DNA of 64,000 bases from Lindgomyces ingoldianus (lineage: Eukaryota > Ascomycota > Dothideomycetes > Pleosporales > Lindgomycetaceae). The notes under the pieces are model-generated. The model had not been told where the DNA came from. It did not search any database and saw only the letters and a program-made list of their open reading frames with translations. The stretch covers positions 1,865,491 through 1,929,490 of the forward strand of contig NW_022985168.1 of assembly GCF_010093535.1 (NCBI RefSeq). The letters are read 5' to 3'. The translations under genes were made by a program, and so were the position numbers. Shown piece after piece: positions 11,387-21,602 of the stretch (position 1 is the stretch's first letter; each line of letters opens with the position of its first letter).

Positions 11387-12395
11387 CCTAGATAGTTATT
11401 AGATAATAAAATTCTAGATAAAGGTCTAAATAAAGCTAATTAAGGCAGCTAGACAGCAGATTTTAGATTATATGTAGGTGTACACCTGCAAGCTTAACAA
11501 GCACTATAAATTATAAAGATGTAAGGCGTAACTAGTAGTCTATAGCAATTAATAGAGAAACATTACTATATAAAATACCTATGCTGCTACTTTAGCAAGA
11601 CACTTATTTTAAATGCTAATAGTAATATCTACACGCTTTAACTTAGAGCTTAAATAATATAATATAACTAATGCGTTTATACATGCAGCAATTAACTGCA
11701 ATATCTACATGCAAATGCTAAGAGGCTATTAGAAACTAGGTATAATACTAAAGCTTTAAAAGGCACTATATAGCTTATAAATTTCTTCTCTACTTTAGTA
11801 ACACTACTTTATAATAACTTTTAAAGGCCTTAGGTTCTTAGCTGTCCTACATAAACTCTACTGCATAACTAAAGCTAGAATATTTATCTTCTTCTACATA
11901 AACAACTTTATTGTTGCGTACAGAAAAGGCTCTAAAGTAGATGCACAGCGTGTAGTAGACTAGTTACAAGAGAAGTATACTCTAATAAAAGGCAAAGACC
12001 TATAATAGTTCTTAGAAGTTAAAATTATTAGAGATTAACAGTAATAAATAATTTAGCTATTATAGGCCTTATATATTAACAAGATAGCTAGGCTAGCTAA
12101 TAAAAAGAACCTATAGCACACTACACCTATAAGTAGGATTAAACTTATGCTGTAATCTAGTTTTATAACTTTATTAAAAGTAAATTAATATTAGTAGAAA
12201 ATTAGATCTCTGCTCTTTGCAGTAGTTACTATAAGACTAGACATTGCTTTTACTACATTACACCTTGCATAGTTTCTTACAAATCCTGCATCTAACTATT
12301 AGGATGCAGCTAATTAAGTTATTCTATACCTACATGCGACACAGACGTACGCACTTTAATTAGAAGAAGAAGCCTACTTTATAGTAGTAAGTAAT
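11387..12395 (+). pseudogene. Copia copy 2, reverse transcriptase segment
   Basis: 1,009 bases collinear with 9479-10487 of copy 1, with no net length change and differing by transitions. The reverse-transcriptase YVDD reads as INN near 11900, so both Asp are lost. Stops occur throughout. It is older or more heavily mutated than copy 1, which inserted at its left end. Gypsy-2 interrupts it after GTAAT (12391-12395); it resumes at 20073. Confidence 0.9.
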
Positions 12396-12987
12396 TGTTA
12401 CAATCCTTGCTTCGTGAAGCACTCGGGTCTAATGATATTCCTAGGGGAGAAGTAGGACGGATAGTAGGGGCCAATCCGGTAGGGTGTACAGTCCTACGTA
12501 CAGGCTATTGGGCTAATGGAGGAAGGGAGGGTGACCGGATCGTGGTTTGCCCTATGTGCGGCAGTAGGGAGGCTGGGGTTAAACAGTCCTGATGGACAGG
12601 GTTAGAGGTATATATAGTGCAAGATATACAAATAGTATTACAGCTCTTTAGAAAGCTAAATGCTACTTAGTCTATGTAAAGAATAAACTAAACGTTAAAC
12701 ACACCTTCTAAAAGTTGTTTAATGTAGAAACTATATACATGTGCAGGGGACGCTAAGGCAAGCTAAACAAGTTTATACAAGCCTGCTAAGCAGAGCTTGC
12801 TGAGCTCTCTTAGACTTGTGGGATTCGCGTCCTATCCTCCTATTGGACGACGCATTCCTCTATGATCTCAGGTAGCCGCGCTACCTCCGCGTCCTCTGAT
12901 TGGTTTGTAAGCGAGTCCTGCTCTAATCATACCATATTGTGGAGCATCCTGGGTGGAGTTACGTTGGTCCAACTGTAGACTGTAACA
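12396..12987 (-). repeat. Gypsy-2 3' LTR
   Basis: 592 bp, the same length as its partner at 19476-20067. Its outer (left) 200 bases are clean while the partner's matching inner bases are mutated. Near its inner end the reverse holds: CTGTAGACTGTAACA here against CCGTAGACCGTAACA in the partner. Confidence 0.92.
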
Positions 12988-13008
12988 CGCTGCCCCTTCT
13001 TCCTAGCG
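12988..13008 (-). other. Gypsy-2 polypurine tract
   Basis: The plus strand CGCTGCCCCTTCTTCCT reads AGGAAGAAGGGGCAGCG on the minus strand, directly before the LTR start. This gives the orientation. Confidence 0.6.
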
Positions 13009-13229
13009 GCGTCCTCGCCGCTCTGCTTACACAACTGCGTTAGTAAGGGCTTGTTTATAACATTAGTACTTGCCTACTAGAAGGCATCCCTAACGTCTAT
13101 TCTTTTTATACTAAATAGCTTGTTAGTTCTGCTTATTCTATTGTCCTTGCGTTGCTTGTTGTTTTAATCCCCTTTATTAGATAAAGATAAGGCCCTACAG
13201 CGCTTACTAGTCTTTAGGGTTGTTCTGTG

Positions 13230-13759
13230 TGTTAACTTTGTCTTTAGACAAATGCGTTAAGTGTGTAAAAAAGAATAGTAGGTGCAACGCTTTTATATCT
13301 AACACTACTTAGAAGCGCTTAGAGAGGGAGAGGGAGGCGCTTCTACAGGAAGCAGTTGCAGCAAAGGCTTATAAGTAGGAGTTAGGTAAAAAGATGTTAC
13401 ATTAGATTTAGAAGACTCTAGAGGTAATAGAAAGGGAGTGTTCTAAATAAGACTATATTTAAAAGTTGTTAGACCTGTTAGAGGCTTGTTATGCAAGGTA
13501 CTTAGAAGAAGACCTGTCCTCTTTAGATAAAATAGAAGCTCTTAAGGCAGAAGTAGAGGGCTGTCCCTCTCCTTAGCTGTTATTAGCTAGGACTTATCTC
13601 TAAAGGCTGCTGCTATTTAGTAATAACATAGCTACTTCTTTTAATATAGGTGCCTTGTCGCCTAGCTAGTTTCTTTTAGATAAGCCTAGAGATACCTCTA
13701 TACTAACAGCTGCGTGTTCCTTAAGTTCTTAGCTAGCTTTTATGTGTTTTTACTAGTAA
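13230..13759 (+). pseudogene. Accessory ORF of Gypsy-2, antisense to pol, CxxCx6C plus coiled coil (degraded)
   Basis: A single plus-strand frame of about 167 codons from 13253 to 13753, interrupted only by TAG/TAA codons at positions where Gln fits. It opens with Cys codons at 13253, 13262 and 13283 (C-V-K-C-V-K-K-N-S-R-C, CxxCx6C). A charged helical stretch follows (RLEREREALLQEAVAAKAYK) and then a Leu/Glu-rich part (LLDLLEACYARYLEEDLSSL). It ends at TAG TAA near 13754-13759, overlapping the antisense chromodomain end of pol. Spacing, place and orientation match the accessory frame of Gypsy-1, although sequence similarity is low by eye. Probably zinc binding; function unknown. Confidence 0.55.
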
Positions 13760-16700
13760 GCTACCTTTTTTATTTTACTAGGAATTTTTTTTAGTTTTTT
13801 TAATTACTAATAATGTGCTTAACTTTATACTCTGTTTCTTTGTCCTCTTATCCCTGTGTAGATAGGGGAATTCCTTTAGGCGCTTTTTCTAACTTAGAGA
13901 TATAGAACTATAGGTGTATTTTTATAAGTAGAGGAAGCTTAAGCTTGCAGTTGTCTTATTAAGTCTAAAGAACTTTATATAGTCTTATTCTTTTTTCTGC
14001 TAGCTTCCTTAAAGGTCTAGATATTTTAAAGTTTTTTGTGTTAAAGTAGACATAGTCTCCTAGGTAGATTTCTAGTTCTAGTTGTTGTAATTTGTTTGCA
14101 TATTTTTCTATTATTTCCTTGCTAGATTTAGCTTCTACAGCTAACTTTTTATGTATTTAATGTAGGTCTGTTAGCTAGTCTATTAATTCTTATAGGTCTG
14201 TAGGTTAATTTCTGTGTAATGCAAAATATAGATTATATTTAAAATTAGCCTTATATAGTGTTTCCTTTGTTATAGCTAATTCTACATTATTAATAGCTAG
14301 TTGTGCTATTAGAAGCTATTCTACCTAGTTGTCTTAAGTGTGGGAAATGTACTTTCTTAAATATTTTTCTACTTCTGCATTTGCCCTTTTAGTCTGTCTA
14401 TCTGTCTGTGGGTGGTAGGCTGTTAATAGCTTATGTGCTATGCTAAGGTGTTGCATTACTGCTTTCTAAAATCTACTAGTAAACAGTTTGTCTTAGTTAG
14501 AGATAATAATCTTAGAGCATTTATGTACTAATATTATGTTTTGTTTTAGTTTATAAATAAATTTTTTAGCAGTTATTGTTTTTTTTAAGGGCTAAGTGTG
14601 TAGATACTTAGTAGTTTTGTTTAGGGCTACTGTAATTATGTTGCACATTCTATCTGTCCCTAGTTCTTTAGACAGGGGTAATTCTATAATAAAGTCTATT
14701 GTAATTATTATCTATAGTAGCTTTAGTGCTTTAATTAGTTAAAGGTATCTGTAGGCTTTATGCCTCTGTAGGTTGTTTTTATTGCAGATATTGCATTCTT
14801 TAAGCACCTTAGTGCATAGTTGTTTTATTTTTAGTATTTGTTGTAGTATAGCAGCCCTTAACTTTTTCTAGAAGGTGCCTATTCTAGGGTGTCTAAACAT
14901 TAGGGACTTGTAGTATTCTTAGATTAAGTTTTTCTATCCTTGCTTACTAGCTATAAGCATGTAGAATTTTTCTATAAGTTAAGGCCTATTATAGATCTAT
15001 TCTTTGTTAGTTTCTTTAAAGAGAGTAAACTTTTTTATCTTTTTCTTTTTTTTATTAAAGTAGTCTAGTCTTTAGCTAAGAGCGTTAGCCTGCTAATTTT
15101 GTGCTCCTAGGACATGCTTAATAATGCAGTTAAACTAAGCTAGTTCTATTACCTATTTTATGTGCATAGGTGACAGTTTCTTTACTGTTAGAAACGTGAC
15201 TAGGTTTACGTAGTCTGTTATAATGTTAAAGGGTTTTGCTATTCTGTGTAGCTTTATAGCCTATACCTTTATAGCATTTAGTATTGCCTTTAATTCTTTG
15301 TTAGGTATGCTGTAGCCTGCCTTAGGTCCTAAGAATTTAGCAGAATAGTACGCAACTAGGTGCTATTTTCTGTCTTCTTGTTTCTAATATAACGTTGCTC
15401 TACTAGCTCCTAGGGATGCATCTATATAGATCTTTATATCTAGTTGTAGGTTGTACATTCTTAGTACTAGTTTGTTTGTTATAGCCTGTTTTAACGTTGT
15501 AAATGCTTTGTCTATTTCTAGAGTCTAGACAAACTTTGCTGCTGCCTACTCTTTAGTTATAGTGTTTGTTAATAGTATAGCAATTTTTAAATAGTCCTTA
15601 ATTATTTGTCTAATGTAGCCTAATAGTCTAAGAAATTCTTTTACTTTCTTAACTATTATAAGTTCTAGCTACTCTAGTACTTTTTATACTTTAGCTAGGT
15701 TAATTTTTATTTCTTTACTATTAATTATAAATCTTAAGTATTCTATCTTAGTAACATAGAATTTGCATTTAGAGAGCTGTAGGTGAAGTCTATACTTCCT
15801 AAGCTGTTCTAAAACCTTCTGTACCTTCTGCACATAGTCTTCTAGAGTATCTTTTAAATAGATAAGGACGTCATCTAGGTATACTAGGGTAAAGACATTA
15901 AGGTATAAGTTAAGGGCTGTGTTAATAATTTGCTAGAACATTGCTAGGGCATTTATTAGGCTAAATAGCATTACTAGTAACTTGTAAAGTCCTTATAGAG
16001 TCCTAAATGCTATAAGCTATTTATCTTCTTCTTATATCCTTATTTTATTAAATCTGTCTTGTACATTAAATTTTGTAAAGTACTAAGTCCCTTTTAATTA
16101 ATTTATAATGTTTTATATAATTAGTAATAAGAATTAGTCTTAAATTATGTTATTATTTAGGGTTTTATAATTCTAATAGACTTAGATTTTTCCTTTTTTC
16201 TTTTTTACAAAGACTACTGCTAAAGCTACTAGGCTGTGGCTTTCTTAGATATAGCTTTATGCTAACATCCTGTTAATGTACTCTTGTAAGGCCTCCTTCT
16301 GTGCCCTAGTTAAGAGGCGGAGCCTATAAGTTTTTAAATTATAATTCTTTATTAGGTTAATAGTGTAGTCTTAAGGCTAATATAGTAGTAGTTTTTCTAA
16401 GTCCTCTAGTGTCTTAAACATGTCCTTGTAGTCTTTGTATTTAGGCAGAATTTAACCTTTTTCTTAGACTTGTATAACACTAATCTATTCTACGTCCTTG
16501 TCTGCTTTAATTTTTTTATAAGAGACTTCTTTAAGTTCTTTTTTTATTATTTTTATTACTTAAGCTTTTAGTTCCTAGTAAGGGAATTTCTAAAGCTTCT
16601 TTTTTTTAGGGTAGTAACTGCTACCCTGCTTAGCTTGTTTGTAGACCAGGCATCTGTTGTTATAGCATACTAACTAGGTCATGCGTGCGTGGTTGTTAGG

Positions 16701-19400
16701 GGTTTCTATAGTTATAGTTCTCTAATTAATTACAGGATTATAAGTTCTAAGCTAATTATACTCTAAAATTACATTATATTTGCCTTCTAGTTTAAGTATG
16801 TTTATAGATCTCTAATTTTTTATGTTAGGGGTTTTAAAGTTTTTTTTATAGGTTTCTAGGTTAATCTATCCTCTACTATACTTAATTAAGGATGTGTTAG
16901 TAAGGGTTACCTTAAACAGGTTCTTTTTTATGTAAAATAGTATACCTTACTTATCTACCTAATCCTTATCTATAGCAGTAAAGGTGCATCTGCTATCTAC
17001 AAGGGCTAATCTAGGCCATCCTTTATACGTGAAGGTAGTTGTTAGGCTGTGTCCTGCCCCTTGCCCTACTGTAATTACTGCAGATATGTTATGTTTAGTT
17101 TCTTTATTAGGAAAAAGATAGAGATTAATGTTTTATAAATTATTATTAAACTTATTTTTTTCTTTTTTATAGATTTAATATTTTTAATTATAGCAGTTAG
17201 CTGCTTTGCATTTATAGTCTTTAACTAGATAGTGCAATGTTAGATAGTCTTCTTTTCTTACTGCCTTCTACTAGAAATAGTAGAATCTGCAATTTTCTTA
17301 TTTATTGCACTTAGTCTATGCCTCTTGTTTATAAGGAGGAGCTGTTTAACAAGTGTAATAGTTTATAGTTTTGCAGGCTAAGGCTGTTCCTTACTACAGG
17401 CAACTGTTGTAGTTCTTTTCCTATGTAGGCTACTATCTTGCTTAGTGTTTATTATCCTAGTGTTTAACGCAGTATTGTTGTGTACACTAGTACTAGGGGT
17501 ATAGACAGTTGTTAGGTCTATGTAACATGTTAAGAGGACTCTTTTAAGTCTACTAAGGGTATTCTTTTATTTGTACTAGCTGTATAGGGTGCTCTTTCTA
17601 TTAGCACTTGCTTATGCTATAGGTGCTGCTTCTGCAGAGGACACATTGTCTATAATTTTGTTGTATTGCAAGAGCTTTTCTAGAGATTGCTAGGCTTAGG
17701 AGCAGTGTCTTAGGTTTCTTAGAAGCTAGTTATAGTACTTTAAACCTAGCAGGTTTACCTAACTATTCTAACTTCTAATCCTTAATTTTTATAAAGAATT
17801 GCTATTATTTTTTTTTGTTTATAATGTTGTACTTAACTTTAGCTATCCTTTATATAATGTTAAATGTTAAGTAGTTATTGCTAATGTTTATTTAATAAAG
17901 TAAGACTATATAATTGCTTAAGTAGTTATGTTGCAATCTACACTTCTAGCATCTGCATCCTTAAAACTGTTAGGAAAGCTCTCTTGCAGAAGTACTAGGG
18001 GTCTAGTTTTAGAGGGGAAAACGTTTCTCTCTTTTCTAGATGTTTATAATATATCCTTAGATCTAAGTTTCTTCTTTATATCCTTTAAGGATTGCAAGGT
18101 CCTGTAACACTATATTAAGGCTACTAAAGTTTTAAATAACTACCTCCTAATATAGTTTAGAACAGTTGTTTAAAGAATAGTTTCTTCTACATTACTAGTA
18201 AAGTCTGTTATCTAACCTTTTTTGTATTTCCTTATCTGTAAGGCTGTATTTAGTAGTAATAGCTTTTATTATTATAGTAGTATTTTTATTTTTCTCTTTC
18301 TAGGAGTCTAGGTAGTTTTAGCAGAAGTGTTCTACTTTTTTATAGTTTAGGCAGGCCTTGTCTTCTAGCTATTTTTGTTATTCTTTTGTTAAGAGCAGCC
18401 TATTGCGTTCTAGAACTTAGCTTTTTTTAGAAGGGGGGCTTTATGTATGCTTTACATAACTAAGGTCTATTAGCTTTTTATTATATTATAAAAGCTCTTT
18501 CTTTTTAGAGATAAATTCTAGTTTCTAGAAAGTTTTCTTTAATTTCTTTTCTCTTTTACATTTCTTATAGCAGTTGTTATAAGTTGTTGCTTTCTTAATG
18601 TAGTCTTTAAGAGTAGTTAGTTAGTTTATGTGCATAAACTTGTCTTTTACTTTGTTATTTAGTCTGTTATAGAACATGTGGCACAGGGCTTTTTAGTTGT
18701 TCTATCTGTAAATAGCTATTTGTTCTTTAAAGCGTGCTGCATAGTTCTAGACTAGCCTGCTACCTTGTTTTATATTATCTAGTCTATTAGCTGCAATCCT
18801 TTTTTTATCTAGGGTCCTATAGATAGCTAATAGGGCTAATTTAAAGTTCTTAACACTGCTAAATACTTCTTTAGTTTTAGGGTTAAGTAGTGCGCTGTTA
18901 GCTCTAAAGTCTATCTAATTATTAGTGTAGGGCTAGAACTAGATTGCAAAGGGGCCTTCTAAGTGTAATTCTATTTAGGAGATTATTTCTGCATTAGTCT
19001 AAAATGCTCCTTTATTATATTGCATATAGAGGTGGCATTTAGTAAAGAATAGTTAGAGGTTCTTTAATAAACTACTAAAGGGCTTTAGAGGGGCTAGTCT
19101 TAAAGCTTTTTTAGCTGTAACACTTGCTCTATTTGTTAAGATATTCTAAACTTTAGCTAGTTTTACTTGTAGTTTATATATCTAATAGGCTTAAGTAGTT
19201 ACTTTATAAAGGTTAACTAAGAGTAAAAAGTTTTATAAGCTTATAGTTTTTTAGTAGAGGTTAGCTATCTCTTACTTAAGTTTTAATAAGTTGCTAACTT
19301 TGTTACTAATCTGCTAGAGTTTCTTAATATTGTCTTAGATAAAGTTAATCTATTCTGCTAGGACAGCTTTACTTTAGGTAGGAACTTCTATAGATCCTAA
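13680..19400 (-). pseudogene. Gypsy-2 gag-pol (RIP-degraded)
   Basis: Minus-strand pieces. The gag CCHC knuckle at about 18310-18355 reads CLNYKKVEHFC, with the second Cys now Tyr. Protease at 16978-17011 reads ALVDSRCTF, so Asp-Ser-Gly is damaged to Asp-Ser-Arg. Reverse transcriptase at about 15850-16030 has an intact VYLDDVLIY with LINALAMF and NTALN upstream. The integrase zinc pair at 14740-14805 reads CNICNKNNLQRHKAY. The C-terminal chromodomain at 13690-13840 reads EYKVKHIIS...FLVK with Trp positions lost. Domain order is that of chromoviruses. No frame is open. Confidence 0.78.
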
Positions 19401-19475
19401 TAGCGTAGCGTAGGCTATGTTAGAATCTAAATTGTGTTATAAAGTTGCTATACTTTTTAAAGGGGTAGTATTTAA

Positions 19476-20067
19476 TGTTATAATTCTTGCTTTGTAAAGC
19501 ACTTAGGTCTAATAATATTTCTAGGGGAGAAGTAGGACAGATAGTAGGGGCTAATTTAGTAGGGTGTACAGTCCTACGTACAGGCTATTAGGCTAATAGA
19601 GGAAGGGAGGGTGACTAGATTGTAGTTTGCCCTATGTGCAGCAGTAAAGAAGCTAGAGTTAAACAGTCTTAATAGACAGGGTTAGAGGTATATATAGTGC
19701 AAGATATATAAATAGTATTACAGCTTTTTAAAAAGCTAAATGCTACTTAGTCTATGTAAAAAATAAACTAAACATTAAACACACCTTCTAAAAGTTATTT
19801 AATGTAGAAACTATATACATGTGTAGGGGACGCTAAGGTGAGCTAAACAAGTTTATATAAGCCTACTAAGCAGAGCTTGCTAAGCTCTCTTAGACTTGTG
19901 GGATTTGCGTCCTATCCTCCTATTAGACAACGCATTCCTCCATGATCTTGGGTAGCCGCGCTACCTCCGCGTCCTCCGATTGGTTTGTAAGCGAGTCCTG
20001 CTCCAATCGTACCATATTGTGGAGCATCCTGGGTGGAGTTACGTTGGTCCAACCGTAGACCGTAACA
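19476..20067 (-). repeat. Gypsy-2 5' LTR
   Basis: 592 bp, TGTTATAATT...CGTAACA, followed by the GTAAT duplication. Its inner (left) 300 bases are more mutated than those of the partner, and its outer end less. Confidence 0.92.
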
Positions 20068-20072
20068 GTAAT

Positions 20073-20652
20073 ACATTATTTATAGATAATACACTAAATA
20101 AAAAGAGCTTTTAGGGCTATATTATTTAGCTATTTAGCAGATAGATTGCATAGCAAGTAAATAAATAAAATATAGTTATAATGTTAATAATTAAAGCAGA
20201 ATTACTTACACTATTCTAAGTTACTAAAGAAGCTATGTTTACAAAAATGCTTTTTAATAAACTGTAGGTTAAGCTGCCTAATTTAACTATTATAATTTAG
20301 TGTAATAACAAGCAGATAATTTAACTAGTAAATAAAAAAATATCTTAACTTTAAACTAAGCTTTAACATGTTAACATCTATAACTACTAGCTTTAATAGA
20401 AAGTCTTTTAACAAACAATCTAGGTTGTCTATGTCCTCTCTAGTAAGATGCTTATAGACAGACTTACTAAAGCGCTTCTAGCTAGTAAATAGCTAAGCTT
20501 TCTTTAGCAAATTTAGCTAGTTAACATTAGAGAGAGAATAGTTAGTTAGAAAGCAGATATAGAAGAGATTAAAGTAAAAATAAAAGCCCTAGAAGCATAC
20601 TAAGGTTGCGTAATTAAAAACTAGCTTAAAGCATGTCTAAGCTAAAAGGGTG
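20073..20652 (+). pseudogene. Copia copy 2, RNase H segment
   Basis: 580 bases collinear with 10488-11067 of copy 1 without net length change. The end of RNase H is recognisable with stops at former Gln codons. It ends with a purine run (GCTAAAAGGG) before the LTR. In contrast to copy 1, this 3' end is fully mutated. Confidence 0.9.
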
Positions 20653-20944
20653 TGTTAGATATGCGCACCTACTGTTAAGACAGGAGGAACGCTTAACAAA
20701 AGCTGCTACATAGTACAAGCAATAAGCTTAAACAGTATGTTACTGCAAATTGCAGCATTTTGCAAGCTAGTTGCGCATAGGGCAAGTGCGCAAGGGACTT
20801 AGATTAGCAAAAACAAAAAGCTAAGCAACACAAGTAGAGCAGAAAAAGGTTTAATAAATTAACACAATTAATTATCATCCCATACATCATATCCAAACCC
20901 ATCATTCATCTCAGGAAGCCCAGAAACAGTGCTTCAATCTGACA
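20653..20944 (+). repeat. Copia copy 2 3' LTR
   Basis: 292 bp from TGTTAGAT to ATCTGACA. It supplies the sequence hidden by the N gap of copy 1. The last 70 bases are almost unchanged between the copies, whereas the rest carries transitions. Its outer 5' partner lies left of the window. Confidence 0.92.
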
Positions 20945-21602
20945 ACCTAAGTCGCTTACTTTGCCAAGACCACACCCTACCAAACTCTATTATAGCTTCT
21001 AGCAACCCGCTCTGGCACTATATAGTACAGTACAGCCTAGAATATTATTTAGATACTACTTCTGCTTCTTGCTTACATATTTATGTGTTATGCCTAGTCT
21101 AATTGCACTATCTGTAGCGCCTTTAGGATAGCTTACCTACTTTACTTTACACCTACTTCTTTGCCTTTTTTCTATTACTGCGCGCTCTAAACTTCTTTAA
21201 AGCTGTTAAGTATAAGCTTTTTTAAATTATAAAGGTCTTTTTTACTTTAATTCACTTTCTTTTATATAATTTATATTATATAGTAGCCTTATTAGCTACT
21301 TAAAACTTAGTAATTTCTTATTACACTAATACTAACTTATGCATAATTATTACTGCCCCTTTTAAGACTTTTTTAAATGCTTTAATTATAAAAGTTAGTA
21401 AACTATTTATATGCTTTTAAATTTTTATCTTTATAAGCATTAATTATAACCTAAGTTTTAAAGTATTACTTAGGGTTTACACCTACTAGGGCTTGTTATA
21501 TATAGGTTGTAGTAGTAATAGTAATAGAGTGCGCAACTTTATATTAAGGCTTATTATAACTTATTATAGCAAAGACAAAAAGAGCCTACAGTCTAAAGTA
21601 TA
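20945..21602. other. AT-rich mutated flank of the transposon nest
   Basis: About 660 bases with the same TA-rich, stop-rich texture as the dead elements but no recognisable domain. It may be another eroded repeat or unique DNA mutated by leakage from the nest. It runs up to the stop codon of the next gene. Confidence 0.5.

Larger units (their letters stand above)
12396..20067 (-). mobile_element. Ty3/Gypsy chromovirus-type LTR retrotransposon Gypsy-2 (dead)
   Basis: 7,672 bp with two 592-bp LTRs (12396-12987, 19476-20067) starting TGTTA and ending GTAACA, and a perfect GTAAT duplication (12391-12395, 20068-20072). It splits Copia copy 2. Minus-strand order: gag knuckle near 18330, protease near 16990, reverse transcriptase near 15900, integrase zinc module near 14770, chromodomain near 13690-13840. 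A purine-rich tract abuts the left (3') LTR. Its sequence differs from Gypsy-1 and it belongs to another lineage. The interior is riddled with transition-type stops. Confidence 0.93.

Noticed and set aside
12395..12592. 65-codon open frame
   Set aside because: It lies inside the Gypsy-2 LTR and is mutated in the partner LTR.
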